Of a stretch of 64,000 bases of DNA, positions 12,939 to 27,900 are shown piece by piece. Source of the DNA: Anadara kagoshimensis (taxonomy: Eukaryota; Mollusca; Bivalvia; Arcoida; Arcidae); the NCBI GenBank assembly GCA_021292105.1, contig CM037869.1:2885001-2949000 (forward strand). The letters are read 5' to 3'. Position 1 is the first letter of the stretch; the number at the start of each line of letters is the position of its first letter. Position numbers and translations under genes: made by a program. The notes below the pieces were generated by a model. It made no database searches. It was not told the origin of the DNA and saw nothing but the letters and a program-made list of their open reading frames with translations.

Positions 12939-15900
12939 GTAAGTAGAACCTGACATACTTAAGACCAATTATGGATTAGCTTTGCGGTTTATGCTATTGG
13001 CGGCATCACCTTCTTTAACAGTTCATACCTTGATGAACGATGAATAAAAAACAGACATCAATCATCAAGTTTACAATCTTTTATACAGATAAAACAAAAC
13101 CAGATTGAATAGATGACATTGAATTAAAAATATCTATTGTGACTATTTGTGGAAGTATTTTATTATCAATTATCACATCTCAAACACTATTATGGAAGTA
13201 TTTACACTTTAACACTTCAACAAAAAAATTATGTCTGTCGGAGGAAAGATGTTCATATAGATACTTAGATAATAGATATTCTTATATACAGGCTAGTATA
13301 CAGTTGTTTTATTTATTTTAATGTAGTTCTTGAATTGCACATATGGTAGGTGTAAATAGCTAGACAGGAAGCAATTACTCTTCTGGAGCACCTGGCCTCA
13401 CTTCCTTGTTGGAAATTTACATGTCCTACTTAATTTGCCAGTTTTCAAAGTTTTTACTTTGCTTTTAGGATTAGGATTTGAACATGGACCAGTGTACCTT
13501 AAAAAGACCATCTGTAGTAAGTCTTAAAACAAAGCCTGTTACATAACCTCTCTTTTTCATGTAAATTACAGGGTATGGATATTGGAGAATACAAAAAAGC
13601 TCTAGAAAAACAGACAACAGATTTTATAAAAGTACACAGATCTTTTATAGAAATAGCACTGGGTTGGCAGAAAGAAGCAAGAGGTGTTGTAGGCAATGGA
13701 AAAGTAAGATTTAAAATACCCCTGCTTCCAAGAAGAGGGGAGTATACTGTTTTATCTCTGTCCTTCTGTCCCTCCAAAACAAACACTGTTGTAACGGTTT
13801 TTGCAGCAACTACTAATCACAGCCTCTTGTTCTATAAGCTTACTGTTCTCCATGACTAAAAACTTTACAAATGAATCAAAAGAAATCTGCAACTACATGT
13901 ATAAATTTAAAATTTTTGTGATTTAAATTGGGGGAGTTAAGTCATTCAGTATAAATGTATATTCTGCAGTTGAACATGTCAACCATAATTTACATTTAAA
14001 CATAGTTATAATGCAACTGGATGACTTTGTCATTTCACTTAGTGCCACAGAAATTTGAAGTCCCAAAATCCCTAACTTCCTTTTATAATCAGCAAAGAAG
14101 TTTGTCATTGTTATTGCATGATGATTTGTATCATTTATTTAGGTACTTGGGCCTTTTGATGAAAATGAAGCATTTTTACAAGATGACTTTGATCTTCTAG
14201 AGAAGCGTATTTTCCAGCAAGGTGGCAAGCAGATAAAGGAAGAGTTAGTTAAACTAGGCATTGATGGAAGAAAGTAATCATCTTTTTATTTAACTTTTAT
14301 ATTTGCAGTAAAACTTTGTTATGATGCTCTTTTATAACTATGCTTTCTTACTTATTGCCATATCACCATGGTAGCTCAGTAAGTAGAGTGCTTGCTTTAC
14401 ATGTTGTATGTTGGGGTTTGAACCCCCACCTGGAGTCTAACCAAGACTTAAAAGTAGGTAGTGAATGTTCTTTTTGCCAAACATTCTGCATTTAGAAATG
14501 AAAGTCATGACAATTACTTAATGTCATTTTATTATGAAGTTCCAAAATCCATTTCTTGTATATTTTTCCTAATAAATCTGGGGTAAAGGGTGTGCCTATA
14601 GAAAACTAGTGACCTTCAGCAAGCAAGTGATATTTTGAAATGTTATTACAATGACAATTATGTATTATAGAATTACCATTTTGACTAAAATCAGATCTAT
14701 TGGACTTATTGCATGCTCTAAGTTTTGACAAGAAATTTTTAAAAATATGGTCTAATACACAAGATTAAAATTTTCCCTACCAACTCATAAGAGAATAACA
14801 GAGCTTTGAACAAATTGGCCCCACTGTTTTTCGTGATCAGAAGAACTAGGTTCCATGGACCTTTGTTTTTAGTTTAAATTGTGATATATATTTCGTTCCA
14901 CAGAGGTAGTGACCTGATCATGACAATATCATCATTGTTGACAGCAGGGAAAGGTTCTTCATCAGAGAGGAAACAAGTCAGTTATGCTTCAGATCAACAC
15001 AGGTAATGTAGAATCAGTGTTCAATCTAGGAGTTTTTGGGGGGGGGGTTAAAAAAACATTTGTCTAAAACATGATTATCATCAATATTTTTGCGTTCATT
15101 TTATGTTACATACAGCTCATTAAGGTCTTAACAATGAGGTGATTTGGCACAATAGCCCCTTCTGGAATGATCACTGATTAGAATAGTTCAAAACTTTTGT
15201 AGTAAAACCTGTGTGTATCATATTGTCTTAGAGTGAAATTAGGTTGAGTTTAAATAAATGGTTAAAGTTTCCTGAGCAAAAACTGGTTTTTCAAGAACTT
15301 TCAATCTGACAGAGAATGATGTACTATTCAACAAAAACATCACATCACATCACATTACATTACATTCCATTGCATCACTTTATTTGGTGTCACATCACAT
15401 TACATTGTGTAACATCACTTTATGTGGTGTCACATCACATTACATTGTGTCCATCACATTGTGTCACATAACATCACATCAAATCACATCACACTGTATC
15501 ACATATGATTCTTCTCAGATTTTGGAATTTTTACATCAGTTTCTAATCATATTTAAGATACAGTAAAACATTATTATAATGCTCCTTGATAGCTTTGCTT
15601 CCTTTATAAACCTTACTTTATTTATCTGCAAACCCCTTTGTAATGTCATAACTTGTCTAAACAAATACAAAATGAAGTTCCATTGTAATTTTATTCTGTA
15701 TTATATTTATTTTCAGTGCCATACATTTACCAGCTGATCCCAACTCACCAACCTACACAGTGGAAGCCATATTGGATCCACTGTCACAGGATGCCCAGAA
15801 ATTGTCAGCAATACTTCTGGTAAATCATACTGTTATTTATTTTATATTATAAAAAGCTTTAGGCCCAAGAAAATATGTGTTTCTGTTAATGGTCTTAAAA

Positions 15901-18900
15901 AATATGGGTTAATAGGTAAGCAATTTAATTTTTTTTACATTGATCACATGGGGCAAAAATGACAACTTTAAAAGTGTTTTTCAAAGCATTGTCTTTAAAA
16001 CTTTAAGGTAGGCATAAAAACTTAGAGTCAGTTGGATTAGTGCCCTTATCACTGATCAACTTACATAGCTAGTAGATGCCATTTAGATAGAATGTGCAAG
16101 TCTTGTTTAAAATCTTGGATTTTGAACCATGATATAAAAATGTCCCCTGCAATTTAATGTCCATTACATCAAATGGTCAATTGTTTCGTGATGTAATTAT
16201 CCCCTGTCTTTCAAAGAAAGAGGGGGGTATTAAATTGGAGTTTCCCTCTGTCCGAAATTCTTGTCTACACTAATTTTCCAAAACTATGAAGCACTATTTC
16301 ATGAAACTTGGTTCAAGTTCAACTGAGGTTGTTTGCTCATTTTCCTTGGAGTTATGGCCCTTTGAACATAATTGCAAATCACAAAAATGAACCTGCTGGC
16401 AGGTGATACTAATTAACTGAATTTGCTTGTTTTAATTCATACATTCTTTTTATTTACTTCTAGGCACTTAGAGAAGTTGTAAATATGGATATTAAGATAT
16501 TTATGAACAGTAGAGATAAATTATCAGAAATGCCATTGAAATTGTAAGTTTATCACTTTTAATTCATCTTTAAACTTATTTATATCAGAAAAATGTGAAT
16601 ACTGGTAACATTGTGTCATATGATACTCTCTCAAATTTCTACTCAAACAACTTTTATCAAAAACATTCTATGCACACTTGGTGATTAAGTCAGCTAGCTC
16701 ACAGAACCAGTATGCCACAGACACACATACCACAGTGCCAGTCACATTATACTGACACTGGGTAAACCAGTTGATGTTCTTGCCACTTACATGTAATTCA
16801 GAGCACCAAGAGAGGTAGCAGTATCTAAATTTGTAAGTCCTATGTATGACCAAACTGCAACTCAATTTCATGACCCCTTATTTTCAAGAGAGAAACTTTC
16901 TCAGTCAAGAAAATTCCACATTTTTGTATGCTAAAGAACCGGGACATGTATGAATGGGGTTGGCTGTGAACAATATGGCTTTTCTGACTTGCACTCAGAT
17001 ACCAAAGTGGTCTTTTTGTAATAAATGAATGCAATGGTTTTCTATATGATTTTATTGCAGATATTATCGTTATGTATTGGAGCCAGAAATCACATTTAAA
17101 GTGGATGGAAGTTTTTCATCTGGTCCCAATGCTAAATTTACTGACCTACCACAGAAATCATTGTTAACATTAGCCATGAAACCTCCGGAGAGCTGGCTAG
17201 TGGAAGCTGTAAAGGCCCCTTATGATCTTGATAACATTCTTCTTGAAGAGGTAAGCATACTTCATTTTCTTTATCTTAATTTGTCTTTAGATGTTATTAA
17301 CTTTATATACCCCATGAAAATGAAGTGTAGGGGGTATATACATGATGTAAAAATCAACCTGTCTGACTGTTCATCTGTCTCTCCATCAGTCATGTGACTA
17401 CTGTCCAACACATATCGTGCATGCTCCATACTTTACATGTCTATATATGAATTTTGATCAAACTTGACACAAATGTAAACCACTATGAGACAATGTATAA
17501 CATACAAAATTTAGATACATATATCAATATACCCAATGACAAATTATGGTATAGGTCAGCTTCACTTATAGTTACAGTTTTATAGTTCTAGTACATTTAA
17601 GGTACTTGTTTAAAACCAGTACTATTTGAGAACAATATTTAGCAACAGTTTAAATAACACACCTCAATAACAAAATTCATTCCGTCAATTGCCCCAAAAT
17701 AAAACTCGCTATTTTTTTTATTGATTTACAGAACGGCATTATTACTATATTATCATTATTATACTAGGTCTGCTATGACAAAATGGGCCTCATTCTATGA
17801 TTACATGTACATATCTCCCCACATACTTTTAAAAAAATATGCTTTGCATGGTTAGATCTGCCATTTGCTAAATTAGCCAATTGCGAATTTATTTAATTTC
17901 TGGCTCCAAAAAATAGCTTTTGGCTTATTCTTTTTCTCCAAAACTTTTTTTTAAATTTCTTATGATACTGACATAAATCACTGGTTATTTCTTTCTTTTT
18001 TGACACAGTATGAAAAAATAAAACCAAGTATTACAAAATCTTAATCAAGAACAATGTATCTGGTATTGGAAGAACTACAATTTGAAACTTTTTGTCTCTT
18101 TCAGTTTCTTATTTTCTGGCTTTTTAACATGTAAATTGGCTACTAAATTTTAAAATTGGTAAATGTTTTGGCTCCAACTTTTTGAGAGCCAGATCTAACC
18201 CTGCTTTGATTTTTGACTTGTTTTAAAGTTTCCTGCAATTTAAAGTGTTGTTATCATCTTTCAGGTTGAAAGTGGAATTACTGCAGAGTTTGATTTGGAA
18301 TACTTGTTACTTGAAGGTTTGTATCTCACTTTAATAGCTGTTGCTTAATCTATCAGGTAAAATGGAACTACCAGTATGTCCTAAAAGCTGCTTGGGTACA
18401 TAATAGCATGTGACATTTAGTGGCAAAAAAGAAGTAACTCATACCTCAAGGAAACAAACAGGGTGACAACTTTTGCAAGTTACACAGAACATAAAATTGA
18501 AGTTACAAAAAGCAAAATTAGTGCCTGTTTGAAGGGTGACAAAAACATTTTACAGGTTTTTGGTAGGTTACACGGCCCCATGAACCCTGTCAAGGTCTTT
18601 TATAGGTTACACAGCTCCATGAACCCTGTCAAGGTCTTTTATAGGTTACACAGCTCCATGAACCCTGTCAAGGTCTTTTATAGGTTACACGGCCCCATGA
18701 ACCCTGTCAAGGTCTTTTATAGGTTACACAGCTCCATGGGTACTGTCAATGTCTTATATGTTATTGTTTTTAATTCACCTTCAATTCATCATCAAATTCC
18801 TTTATGATGCCAACATGTGATTAAGCAAATAGTGACAATGAATTAATGTTTCACTGTGATTTATGTCTCGTTTTAGGATATTGTTTGGACAATAGTAGCA

Positions 18901-21900
18901 TTCAGTGTTTAATCCTGACCAAACAAATGGTGATAATAAATTGATGTACATGTATTACTGTAATTATGTCTCCTAAATGAAGTGATGTTTACTCCAGTTC
19001 TTCTGCCAACCATCTGTCAGTCACTTGTCTGGAAAATTAGATAACAGATCTTTTGGAAACTTCACAGAGACAGTCTTTGTATGGAGTAGATGTATCCTTG
19101 GCTATTCATATGATCATGAACATATTTTGGGATTGCATACTTGGGGTTTGTTTGGGGGACTTTTTTGAAATGGCATCCCTTTTCAGTTCTAACTTGTGTA
19201 TATTTATATCTGTTTTAGGACATTGTTCAGACAGTAGCAGTGGTCAGCCACCAAGAGGATTACAATTTACACTGGGTACTAATACAACTAAAGCTATGGT
19301 GGATACTATTGTTATGGCTAATCTGGTAAGAAAATATTAAAAAAAAAAGGAAAAATACATTACTTTTTCCAGTGACAGCTAGGGCCTCAGTTTGCAAATG
19401 TGGCTACTAATACATGTAATTTTGAATGTGTGGATACCTAAAATATTTTGATTCTTAGTCATAAAAAGAAATAATTTTGATTTCATAAATGTTAAAATCA
19501 TGTCTGGGTTTTAACATTATATATTATATGGTTTCTGATAAAATTAACATGACTTTTGTTAATGACACAAGGGGGATCAGAGTTGGCCTTCAGGGGTATT
19601 AGCCTTAAAGTTTTGGTTCAAAAGAAGTGCTGACCATCTGTGCTAATACAATTGTTGTATTTATTTTATTTTCCTCTATTCTAGGGATACTTCCAGTTGA
19701 AGGCTAATCCAGGAGCTTGGTTACTCAGACTTAGAGATGGAAGATCTAGAGAATTATATGATATTACAAGGTATTTTTTGCAATTTTTCTTTCATTCCTG
19801 AAAAATTTGAAAAAAAATGGAGGAAGGATTTTTGAGAAAAATCTATAAAGAAATGATTTTTAGGCTTAAAAATGCATTGTTATAGTAGATCCGACTCATA
19901 TTCAACAATGTCTGCTTTCAAAAGCATGTATTTGACCGATCTGTGTGTCTATTGAAGTGTAAACAAGAATATTATACCGGTACACAAACATATGAACAGG
20001 CTTCTGATTTCACTATAAATGAGCTAAAATTTGGCATAATGTACAAGAGTTGTGGCTCTTTGCATAAGTAATTCAGAATGCTTGCAGAAGAAATACTAGC
20101 GGTAGGAAACTTTGGTGGTTATCATCCTCTAAATTATTTCACAGTAAGAATTTTTCATGGTTCTAACTGTAGGGAAAATGAACCAAGGGAAATAAATAAT
20201 TTTCACTGAGAAGATATATTGGCGGTACAAATGCCACCCTGAAAATTTGTAATTACGAATTTTTCTTCCTCACCAATGTTTTCTTCCTATACAGCATTAG
20301 AAAGCCTCTGGGTTGTGTGGGTGCCACATTCTGGTAGTATTTCTGGTATCTTGTCTGTGGTTTCCGAATCCATAGCACAAAGGCATTTTGTCTAAGTTGA
20401 GTGGTTCATGAACCTGATGTTATAACCTGATGTATCTTTGTACTTTCAGTCATGAATACACAGACACACCACCTGGATCTGATGATGTTATTGTTGTCAT
20501 CAATAATTTTAATAGTAAAATTATCAGAGTAAAGGTTTGTTTTATTTACAAAACTTTTACAACTATTTATTTTCCACAAACTCCTTTCTCATATATCACC
20601 CTGTCTTTTAATCCAAGAATGGAAAATATCAACTAAGGTTATTCAGGTCTCTATATTAACGTTTTTCCCAACTTATCCCATTGGACAATAGAACAAAATG
20701 TTGCTTTTCCTTCACCAAAAATAACTTGTCTAAAAGATAGGAATTTTCCTGTTCCTTAAAAAGCAAACTTGTTTTGTACATATTTTTTCATGATTTCTAC
20801 ATATTTTGCCGTTATTAGTTTGAAGCACAAGAGGAGAGCAAGATTGCAATCATGTATCTATGACAATTGGTGTTTAGCATACACATTCTTGAAGATAACT
20901 GTAATTTGAATGTACATTTTTGAAAACATCATCAAAGCTATTGAAGGATGGTAAATAATGTCATTTGCCCTATTGGACAACATCGTTGTCAAGTTGTCTT
21001 GTCTGACAGCACTATTAAGTTTTCCTGGGCAATCACCCTAACTTTATTATTGATACCTATTATTAAAATGGTTCATTTCAAGCAAAACTTGTTTTGAAAG
21101 TTTCAAGTGGTTTTTAAATCATAAATTGGCATTAAGGTCCCAAATACTAAATATTTTAGTGGAAAGTGATTTAGTTACTTGTACAATTATGCTATTAAAA
21201 TATACTGTATAATTTAAGGTTGCTAAAAAGCCAGACAAAATGAATGAAGAATTATTAAAAGATGAAGATGATGATAAAAGTTTATGGGACTCTATATCAA
21301 GGTAAAACAAGTTTTCACATGTAATTAGGTTAAAGCTAATAGTAGAGTGGTTAGGGTTTACAGAATTATTATTAATTATTAATGAGATACACGGTAGGTC
21401 ACATGTTTAGTCATGAGTCAGGTCTGAACAAACACTTGATAAATGTCTACTTCATGTTGAATGCTCAGCTTTAAGACTACGACCCATTGACTTTTGAGAT
21501 GATACTTCCTAAGCACCAAGGTTTAATTTTAATCTTGTTAGATTTTCCTTTCATTCTCAATTTGTTTGTACTTGTGGCTAAACTGTAGCTAACTAAACAG
21601 GAGGTGCTTACCATTCCAGAGCACCTGGCTTTACTTTCCTGGTGGAATTCACATGCTTTTTTTAAAAACTTTTTCTTTGCTTTTAGGATTGTAGTTTGAA
21701 CATGGACTGTTATGTTTGTTTTTGATACATATCGGTACATGTATATGATTTAATATTGTAATTGTTTGAAATTTTACATCACCTTATGTTGCAAAAATGA
21801 TAACATTCCTATAGTTGAATATACCATATATAGATAAATGTCATATCTAGGACATTAAAACCAATTCATAAATCCAATGAAAATAAATGAAGTTGAAAAC

Positions 21901-24900
21901 CAACATGCTACCATTGAATTAATACATTTTTATATGCATCTCTGGCTTTTCTTTTTCAGTACAATCAGTGGTGACAAGAAAGAGGAAGATCCTGATAAAA
22001 CTCTAAATATATTCTCTGTGGCATCAGGTCACATGTATGAAAGATTGATGAGGTAAGATCAATGGAGGTCAGTTGCAATAAACGATTAGTTGTCATAGCA
22101 ACACAAAATAAAGGCCCTGATAAAACTCTAAATATATTCTCTAGCATCAGATGGGCATATATGAAAGATTGATGAGATTGCTCAGTTGCCATGATTAGTT
22201 GTCGTGACAACACAAAACCCAGATCCAGATAGATTTCTTGAACAGCCAGCACAACAAAAAACATAACACCATTACAAATAAATAAAAAAGCAGCTGAACA
22301 AGACAAGAAAAAAAGACAAACACATAGACATGTATTGGGATCTATTTTTATAAAATCTCTGGCTTTGGTCAGACAATGAAGTAAATTTAAAAACATTTTA
22401 AATCATTTTCCCTTGAAAAGAGTATTATTTTGTGAAAATCAACATCAGAATCCTTTTCGATTATTCATCCAATGTCATTTACATGTGTGAATCTTATAAC
22501 ATTAAGAGAAGTCAAATATTTCCCATTGTTATTGCCTTGAAAGTTAAAACACAAAGAAAATCATTTACACATGAAAGTTAAGAATAACTACTTTGAAGAT
22601 ATGATATTTTTCCGTTTCATTGCATAAATTTCATTTATTTTTTTCAGAATTATGATGTTAAGTGTTTTAAAGCATACAAAATCCCATGTAAAATTTTGGT
22701 TTTTGAAAAATTATTTATCACCATCATTTAAGGTAAGTGTATTTCATAATTAATGGATAAAATTCGCTTACATCTACTAAACTGTAAATTTTGTGTTCAT
22801 TCTTTTTCCATGTAAATCTGTGAGAATTATGACATGGAAATAAAGTTTTTACAAATTTTTATCACCAGAGGAAAAACCATGTTCTACTGGTATAATGGTA
22901 GTGTAGCACATCTCTACGTTACAACCAGTATTGTTTAAAAATTGATTAATAGATTATATAATATAATTCACTTGCATTTCACTGACTATCATCTGGCAGT
23001 GCAAAATTTAAAATTGTGGGAATATATTGAAACAACTATTTTCGCGAATATTAAGTATCACGGAAATTTCCCAATTAACAGTAGAACAACATACATGTAC
23101 TACATTACAGTCCCATTTTCAGGAGTTTAATATGCACACTTATGAATCACAGCACTTCTCACTACCAAGGTTTTAGTCTCACTCGGCCAGATCCGAATGC
23201 AGGGTTCGCACAGTCTTGAAAAGTGCTTGAAAGATGAGCCCTGACTGGAAAAGTCCTTGAATATGAGTAAAAACAAGCAGAGTCATTGAAAAGTCCTGGA
23301 ATTCTGTCAGTCTGTCTTGAGAAGTCCTGGATTTTTTAACTAATTAACCTGAAACACAGCTGCAACGTTTATGATAAATAAAAAAAACCATTGAGTTATC
23401 CCTCTTGTCTCAGTCAATATTATTTGTGAGTCTACAACTTGTAACGGAAGAATTCCGGATGGTGTTCCAATACAAGAAGGAAACTACAGAGAATAAGATG
23501 CAATTTGATTTCAGTGGTCAAAAATACTGATTTCAGAGTCCTTATAAAATGGTCAAAGAGTCCTTGAAAAGTCCTTGAATTTTGTCAGGCATTGGCTGTA
23601 TGAACCCTGGAATGCTATGTCCCTCAAATAAAGTAGGGGGACATATAATGTAGTGCATACTTCCTTCCATCACCATTTTGTCTGCCAATTTTCTTGAAAA
23701 CTATTTTACAGATCTTTATGAAACTTAATGGAAAGAATAGTAGATGTGCAATTGACTATTCATATTTTAATCATGCACATGGATGGGGGATTTCCCAGTT
23801 GGGTTTATTTGGGGAAACATTTGAAATGGCATCCTATTTTAGTTAAAACTTGTTGTTCTCTACTTTTTCAGGATTTTATACCTAAAATGGCTAAAGAATA
23901 TGGTTTTGAGTTTGAACTAGTACAGTATAAATGGCCAAGATGGTTAAACCAACAACAAGAAAAACAGAGAATCATGTGGGGGTAAGTTACATTATTGACT
24001 TGGATTCTGATGCCATAGGCAGTAACACCTCATTATTATGCAGGATATGACAGTCATGTGTCCTAATGCTCTGACTTACTGTGCTTCCCACTAAGTAGGT
24101 TCAAATCCTATCGGGATCAGATCCTAGTGTGAGAAAGTTTGTCAATTTTTGCTAAGAAAAAGTCAGTGATTTTCTCTGGCTTTTCCAGTTACCTCCATCA
24201 TCCCAGAAAACTGACCTTTTCGATATAAGTGAATGAATCTTGAATGGGGTGTAAAACTCCATTACTCCCTTCCCCCCCCCCCCCCCCCCCCCCCCCCCCA
24301 TGGTAATGTACACAGCCAAATTTTATTCACCTGAAGTTAACTTGAAATTCACATGAAAAATTTCATTTGAAATGAATTTTATGTGAAAATCATGTGAATT
24401 TCATGTGAATCATTTAACATGAACAAAATTTTTGACTGTTTATGACCCTCGATAACTTAGCCACACCACTTATCACCATATTATACATTTATTGCCTTTG
24501 AGTGAGGGATATATGAACATTTGTTCACCCACAACAAGTCATATGTGACTTGTTCTGGGTGAACAAATGTTCATATCTCCCTCAAACAAAGGCAATAAGC
24601 ATTTTGTTATACCGAAAGATAACCATGATAATAAGAAAGACAGAAAGAAAAAAAGAAACGTGCATCAAGTTTACATAAATATTGAAAATAAGACAATCTG
24701 GAAGGTAAAAACACCAGATTCTATCAGAACTCGTCGGAAGCTTACATATTTGTTTTTTGTAGGTCAGTGGTTTTCTCTGGCTAATTCCATTTTCTAGACC
24801 ATCCCAGAACTGCCCATCTTGATAAAGGTAAAAGAATTTTGTCTTGGGCTGTAAGAATGTTATGCCAATAATAAAGACAGCCTTATTTTTGTAATGAAGA

Positions 24901-27900
24901 CTGGCGGTTTTATTATACTATTATTTCATAATGCTTGTTTTTATGTTTCAGATATAAGATTTTATTTTTGGATGTACTGTTTCCTCTGGATGTCAAAAAA
25001 TTTATATTTGTTGATGCAGATCAAGTAAGTGTTTATCTTAACTTTATATTAAATGGTTCTTTACATTATGTGATGAAGGGTTAAACCATCTTTGACAGGG
25101 TACATTGGGCCATGACATTTTTGATATCATATGTAAGAAAATTTGATGTGCTGAAATTATAAATGCTTTTAGCTTTGTTTTCAATATATTGTGTACATGG
25201 TACATGTACATGTAAATGGAATGTTTCCAAACCTGCAAGACAAACTAGTGAGAAAGCTAGATCAAAACTATATTGTTATCTTAAGATTAAATATTATGTG
25301 ATAGTCTCATGAATTATGAAGCTCATTTGGTAGAGCGCTGTACTAAAGTTCCTTGGTTTGAATCCTGAACATGGCATGTTGTGACCTTAGGCAAGCTTCT
25401 GATTTACTTGTCAGAATATAGACTGGATGGTTTGCAACCTATGCAAATCCTGTCTTTTACCTAGCAGCAAAAAGTCTCCTTTGTGCATGCTAGTGCAAAG
25501 CAGACATAACACATAATACACACATGATCACTTCAGGGTAGCCTAGTGTGATCTTACTGACACAAGTACTAGCAGTGTAAATATTAAAATTCACCCATAC
25601 AAGCATAAGGCTTACTGAAGGTGAATGATATAGTAAATAATGAATATCTTATCTTAAATTGTAACTTTCAGATTGTTAGAACAGATTTACAAGAACTTCA
25701 TGATTTAGACCTTGGTGGGGCTCCTTATGGATACACACCATTCTGTGAAAGTCGTAAAGAAATGGATGGTTTTAGGTGAGAAATATTTATGTTATGTATT
25801 CTAGTGATGGGAATCAGTTTGGTTTTCATAATCCATGATATCAGAACTACCCAAGTAACTAATATCGGAAAATTGATTATCTATCATGTGTTTAGTTGTT
25901 GCAGAGAAAGAAAAAAAAACATTATTATCATGAAAATTTCAGTTATCAGAGAAAGGGTATTTTTGGCCTTATACTCAGGGTTATGAACCATATTATCTCT
26001 AAGTGTCTAGGTTAAAATCCCACTTGGACTGATCCTTGTTGGAGAAAGATCGTCATTTCCCTTCCTGAAGGTTGATGGTTTTTTTCTGGGCATGCACTCG
26101 ACATCCTTGAAATGACAGCATTGATATAAGTGAAAGAATCTTGACTTAGACACAAGACACCATTACTTCACTCCAATCCAATAATCAAAGTATGTAAATA
26201 AACAAGAAATGGCTGGTTCTGTTTTGATGAAAATCTGTAGCCATGAAAATATTTGGTTTAGACAAGATCAATTGTATTTCTGGGTTTTGAAGGTTGATAA
26301 TATTCTCGTTTTTCTCTTATTATTATTCTGACAAAGTAAAAGTGAATTTGTGAATTTTGATATTTTGATATACATTTGTATATTATATATTTTCAGATTT
26401 TGGAAATCTGGATATTGGGCAAGTCATTTAGGTAACAGAAAATACCATATCAGGTAAGCTTACTATGTGGATGAGAATATAAAAAAATATTTCCAGAGTA
26501 CCCCCTTACTTCCCTAGTAGAAGTTCTCGCTTTTAGCTATAAGGATATTAAGTTTAAATTAACGTCCTTCCATCTATTCAGACACTTCTGTTGTAATAAT
26601 CTCACAATAATAAAAAGTATTATTCTACAAAACTTTGTTCAAAGCATCCACAATGATAGGAGATGTGCGCTTCATTATCCTGAGTAGGTTTGTTCATTTT
26701 CCTTGGAGATATGACACTTTGAATATGAGTGTTAATCATAATAAAAGTACCTATTAGTGGGGGATGTTAATTTAATGGATATGCTTATTTATCCCATATT
26801 GATTGACAGATAAACCATTATTCTCCATATCTTAATATTCTTATTTTTAAACTTTCAGTGCCTTGTATGTAGTAGATTTAAAGAAATTCCGTCGTATAGC
26901 CGCTGGCGACAGATTAAGAGGACAGTACCAGGGTTTGAGCCAGGATCCCAACAGTTTATCTAACTTAGATCAAGATTTACCAAATAACATGATACATCAA
27001 GTCAAAATTAAGTCATTACCGCAGGATTGGTTGTGGTGCGAGACGTGGTGTAACGACAAATCAAAAGCTACAGCTAAAACTATAGATTTAGTAAGTAAAA
27101 ACTTTGAATTTGGGTTATCTCCCATATAAATTTCTTCATATAAGGTTAGATTTAGCAGATTTGATGTCCGAGTTTGATTTTACTAATTTGGTTAAAACCA
27201 AATTGTTGCTTTTACAAACAATATAAAAATTTAATATTTATATTGGCGCTGATTTTAGCTTTAAATCAAGCAAAGAGGAAGGTGGCTCCATGCTTCCACA
27301 ATTGTTTTTAAAAATCTTTTTATATTTCCCCCAAATGAGGCTGGGAACACATTAGCTTTAGACATATTTCTTCTTATTGTTCTTCTTCTGTTCAGAGAGT
27401 TTCTTGGAGATAAGTTGTCAGATATTTTCATAACTTCACAGGAATAATAAGTGATGAATGTACTGGTGGTACATGTAGTTATGTTTTGAATTAGGGGGTT
27501 TTTGGTTCATTTTTCAGTCCCAATTGGACCCAAATGGTCAGGGGACATGATAATGGTGAACTATTAATACCACACAAAAACGGATCGCCAATCTGACATT
27601 TAATAGAGGCAACACATGAAATATGTTCATGATAATTTATTGATCCAATGAATTTTAATTGGACTCATCAAGTTTTTTGGGGGAGGAATCTAACAAGAAA
27701 AACTTGCATCAGATACATTTTATGCAGGAAAAAAATAATTGAGTAGTTTTTTAGCAGTTTAAAAATCATTGATTTATTTCTGTTTATTTATAGTGTAATA
27801 ATCCACAAACAAAAGAACCAAAATTAAAAGCAGCTTTAAGGATAGCTCCAGAATGGAAAGAATATGACTATGAAGTCAAAGTTTTATGGGATAAAGTATA

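Noticed and set aside
18463..18807. Repetitive 114-codon open frame with a 13-residue period
   Set aside because: The 39-bp minisatellite in a UGGT intron keeps the frame open; UGGT exons 21 and 22 join in frame without it.
21965..22396. 143-codon open frame on the minus strand
   Set aside because: It runs antisense across UGGT exon 26 and its tandem duplicate; the two repeat units make its protein repeat itself. No family resemblance and no splice or start context.
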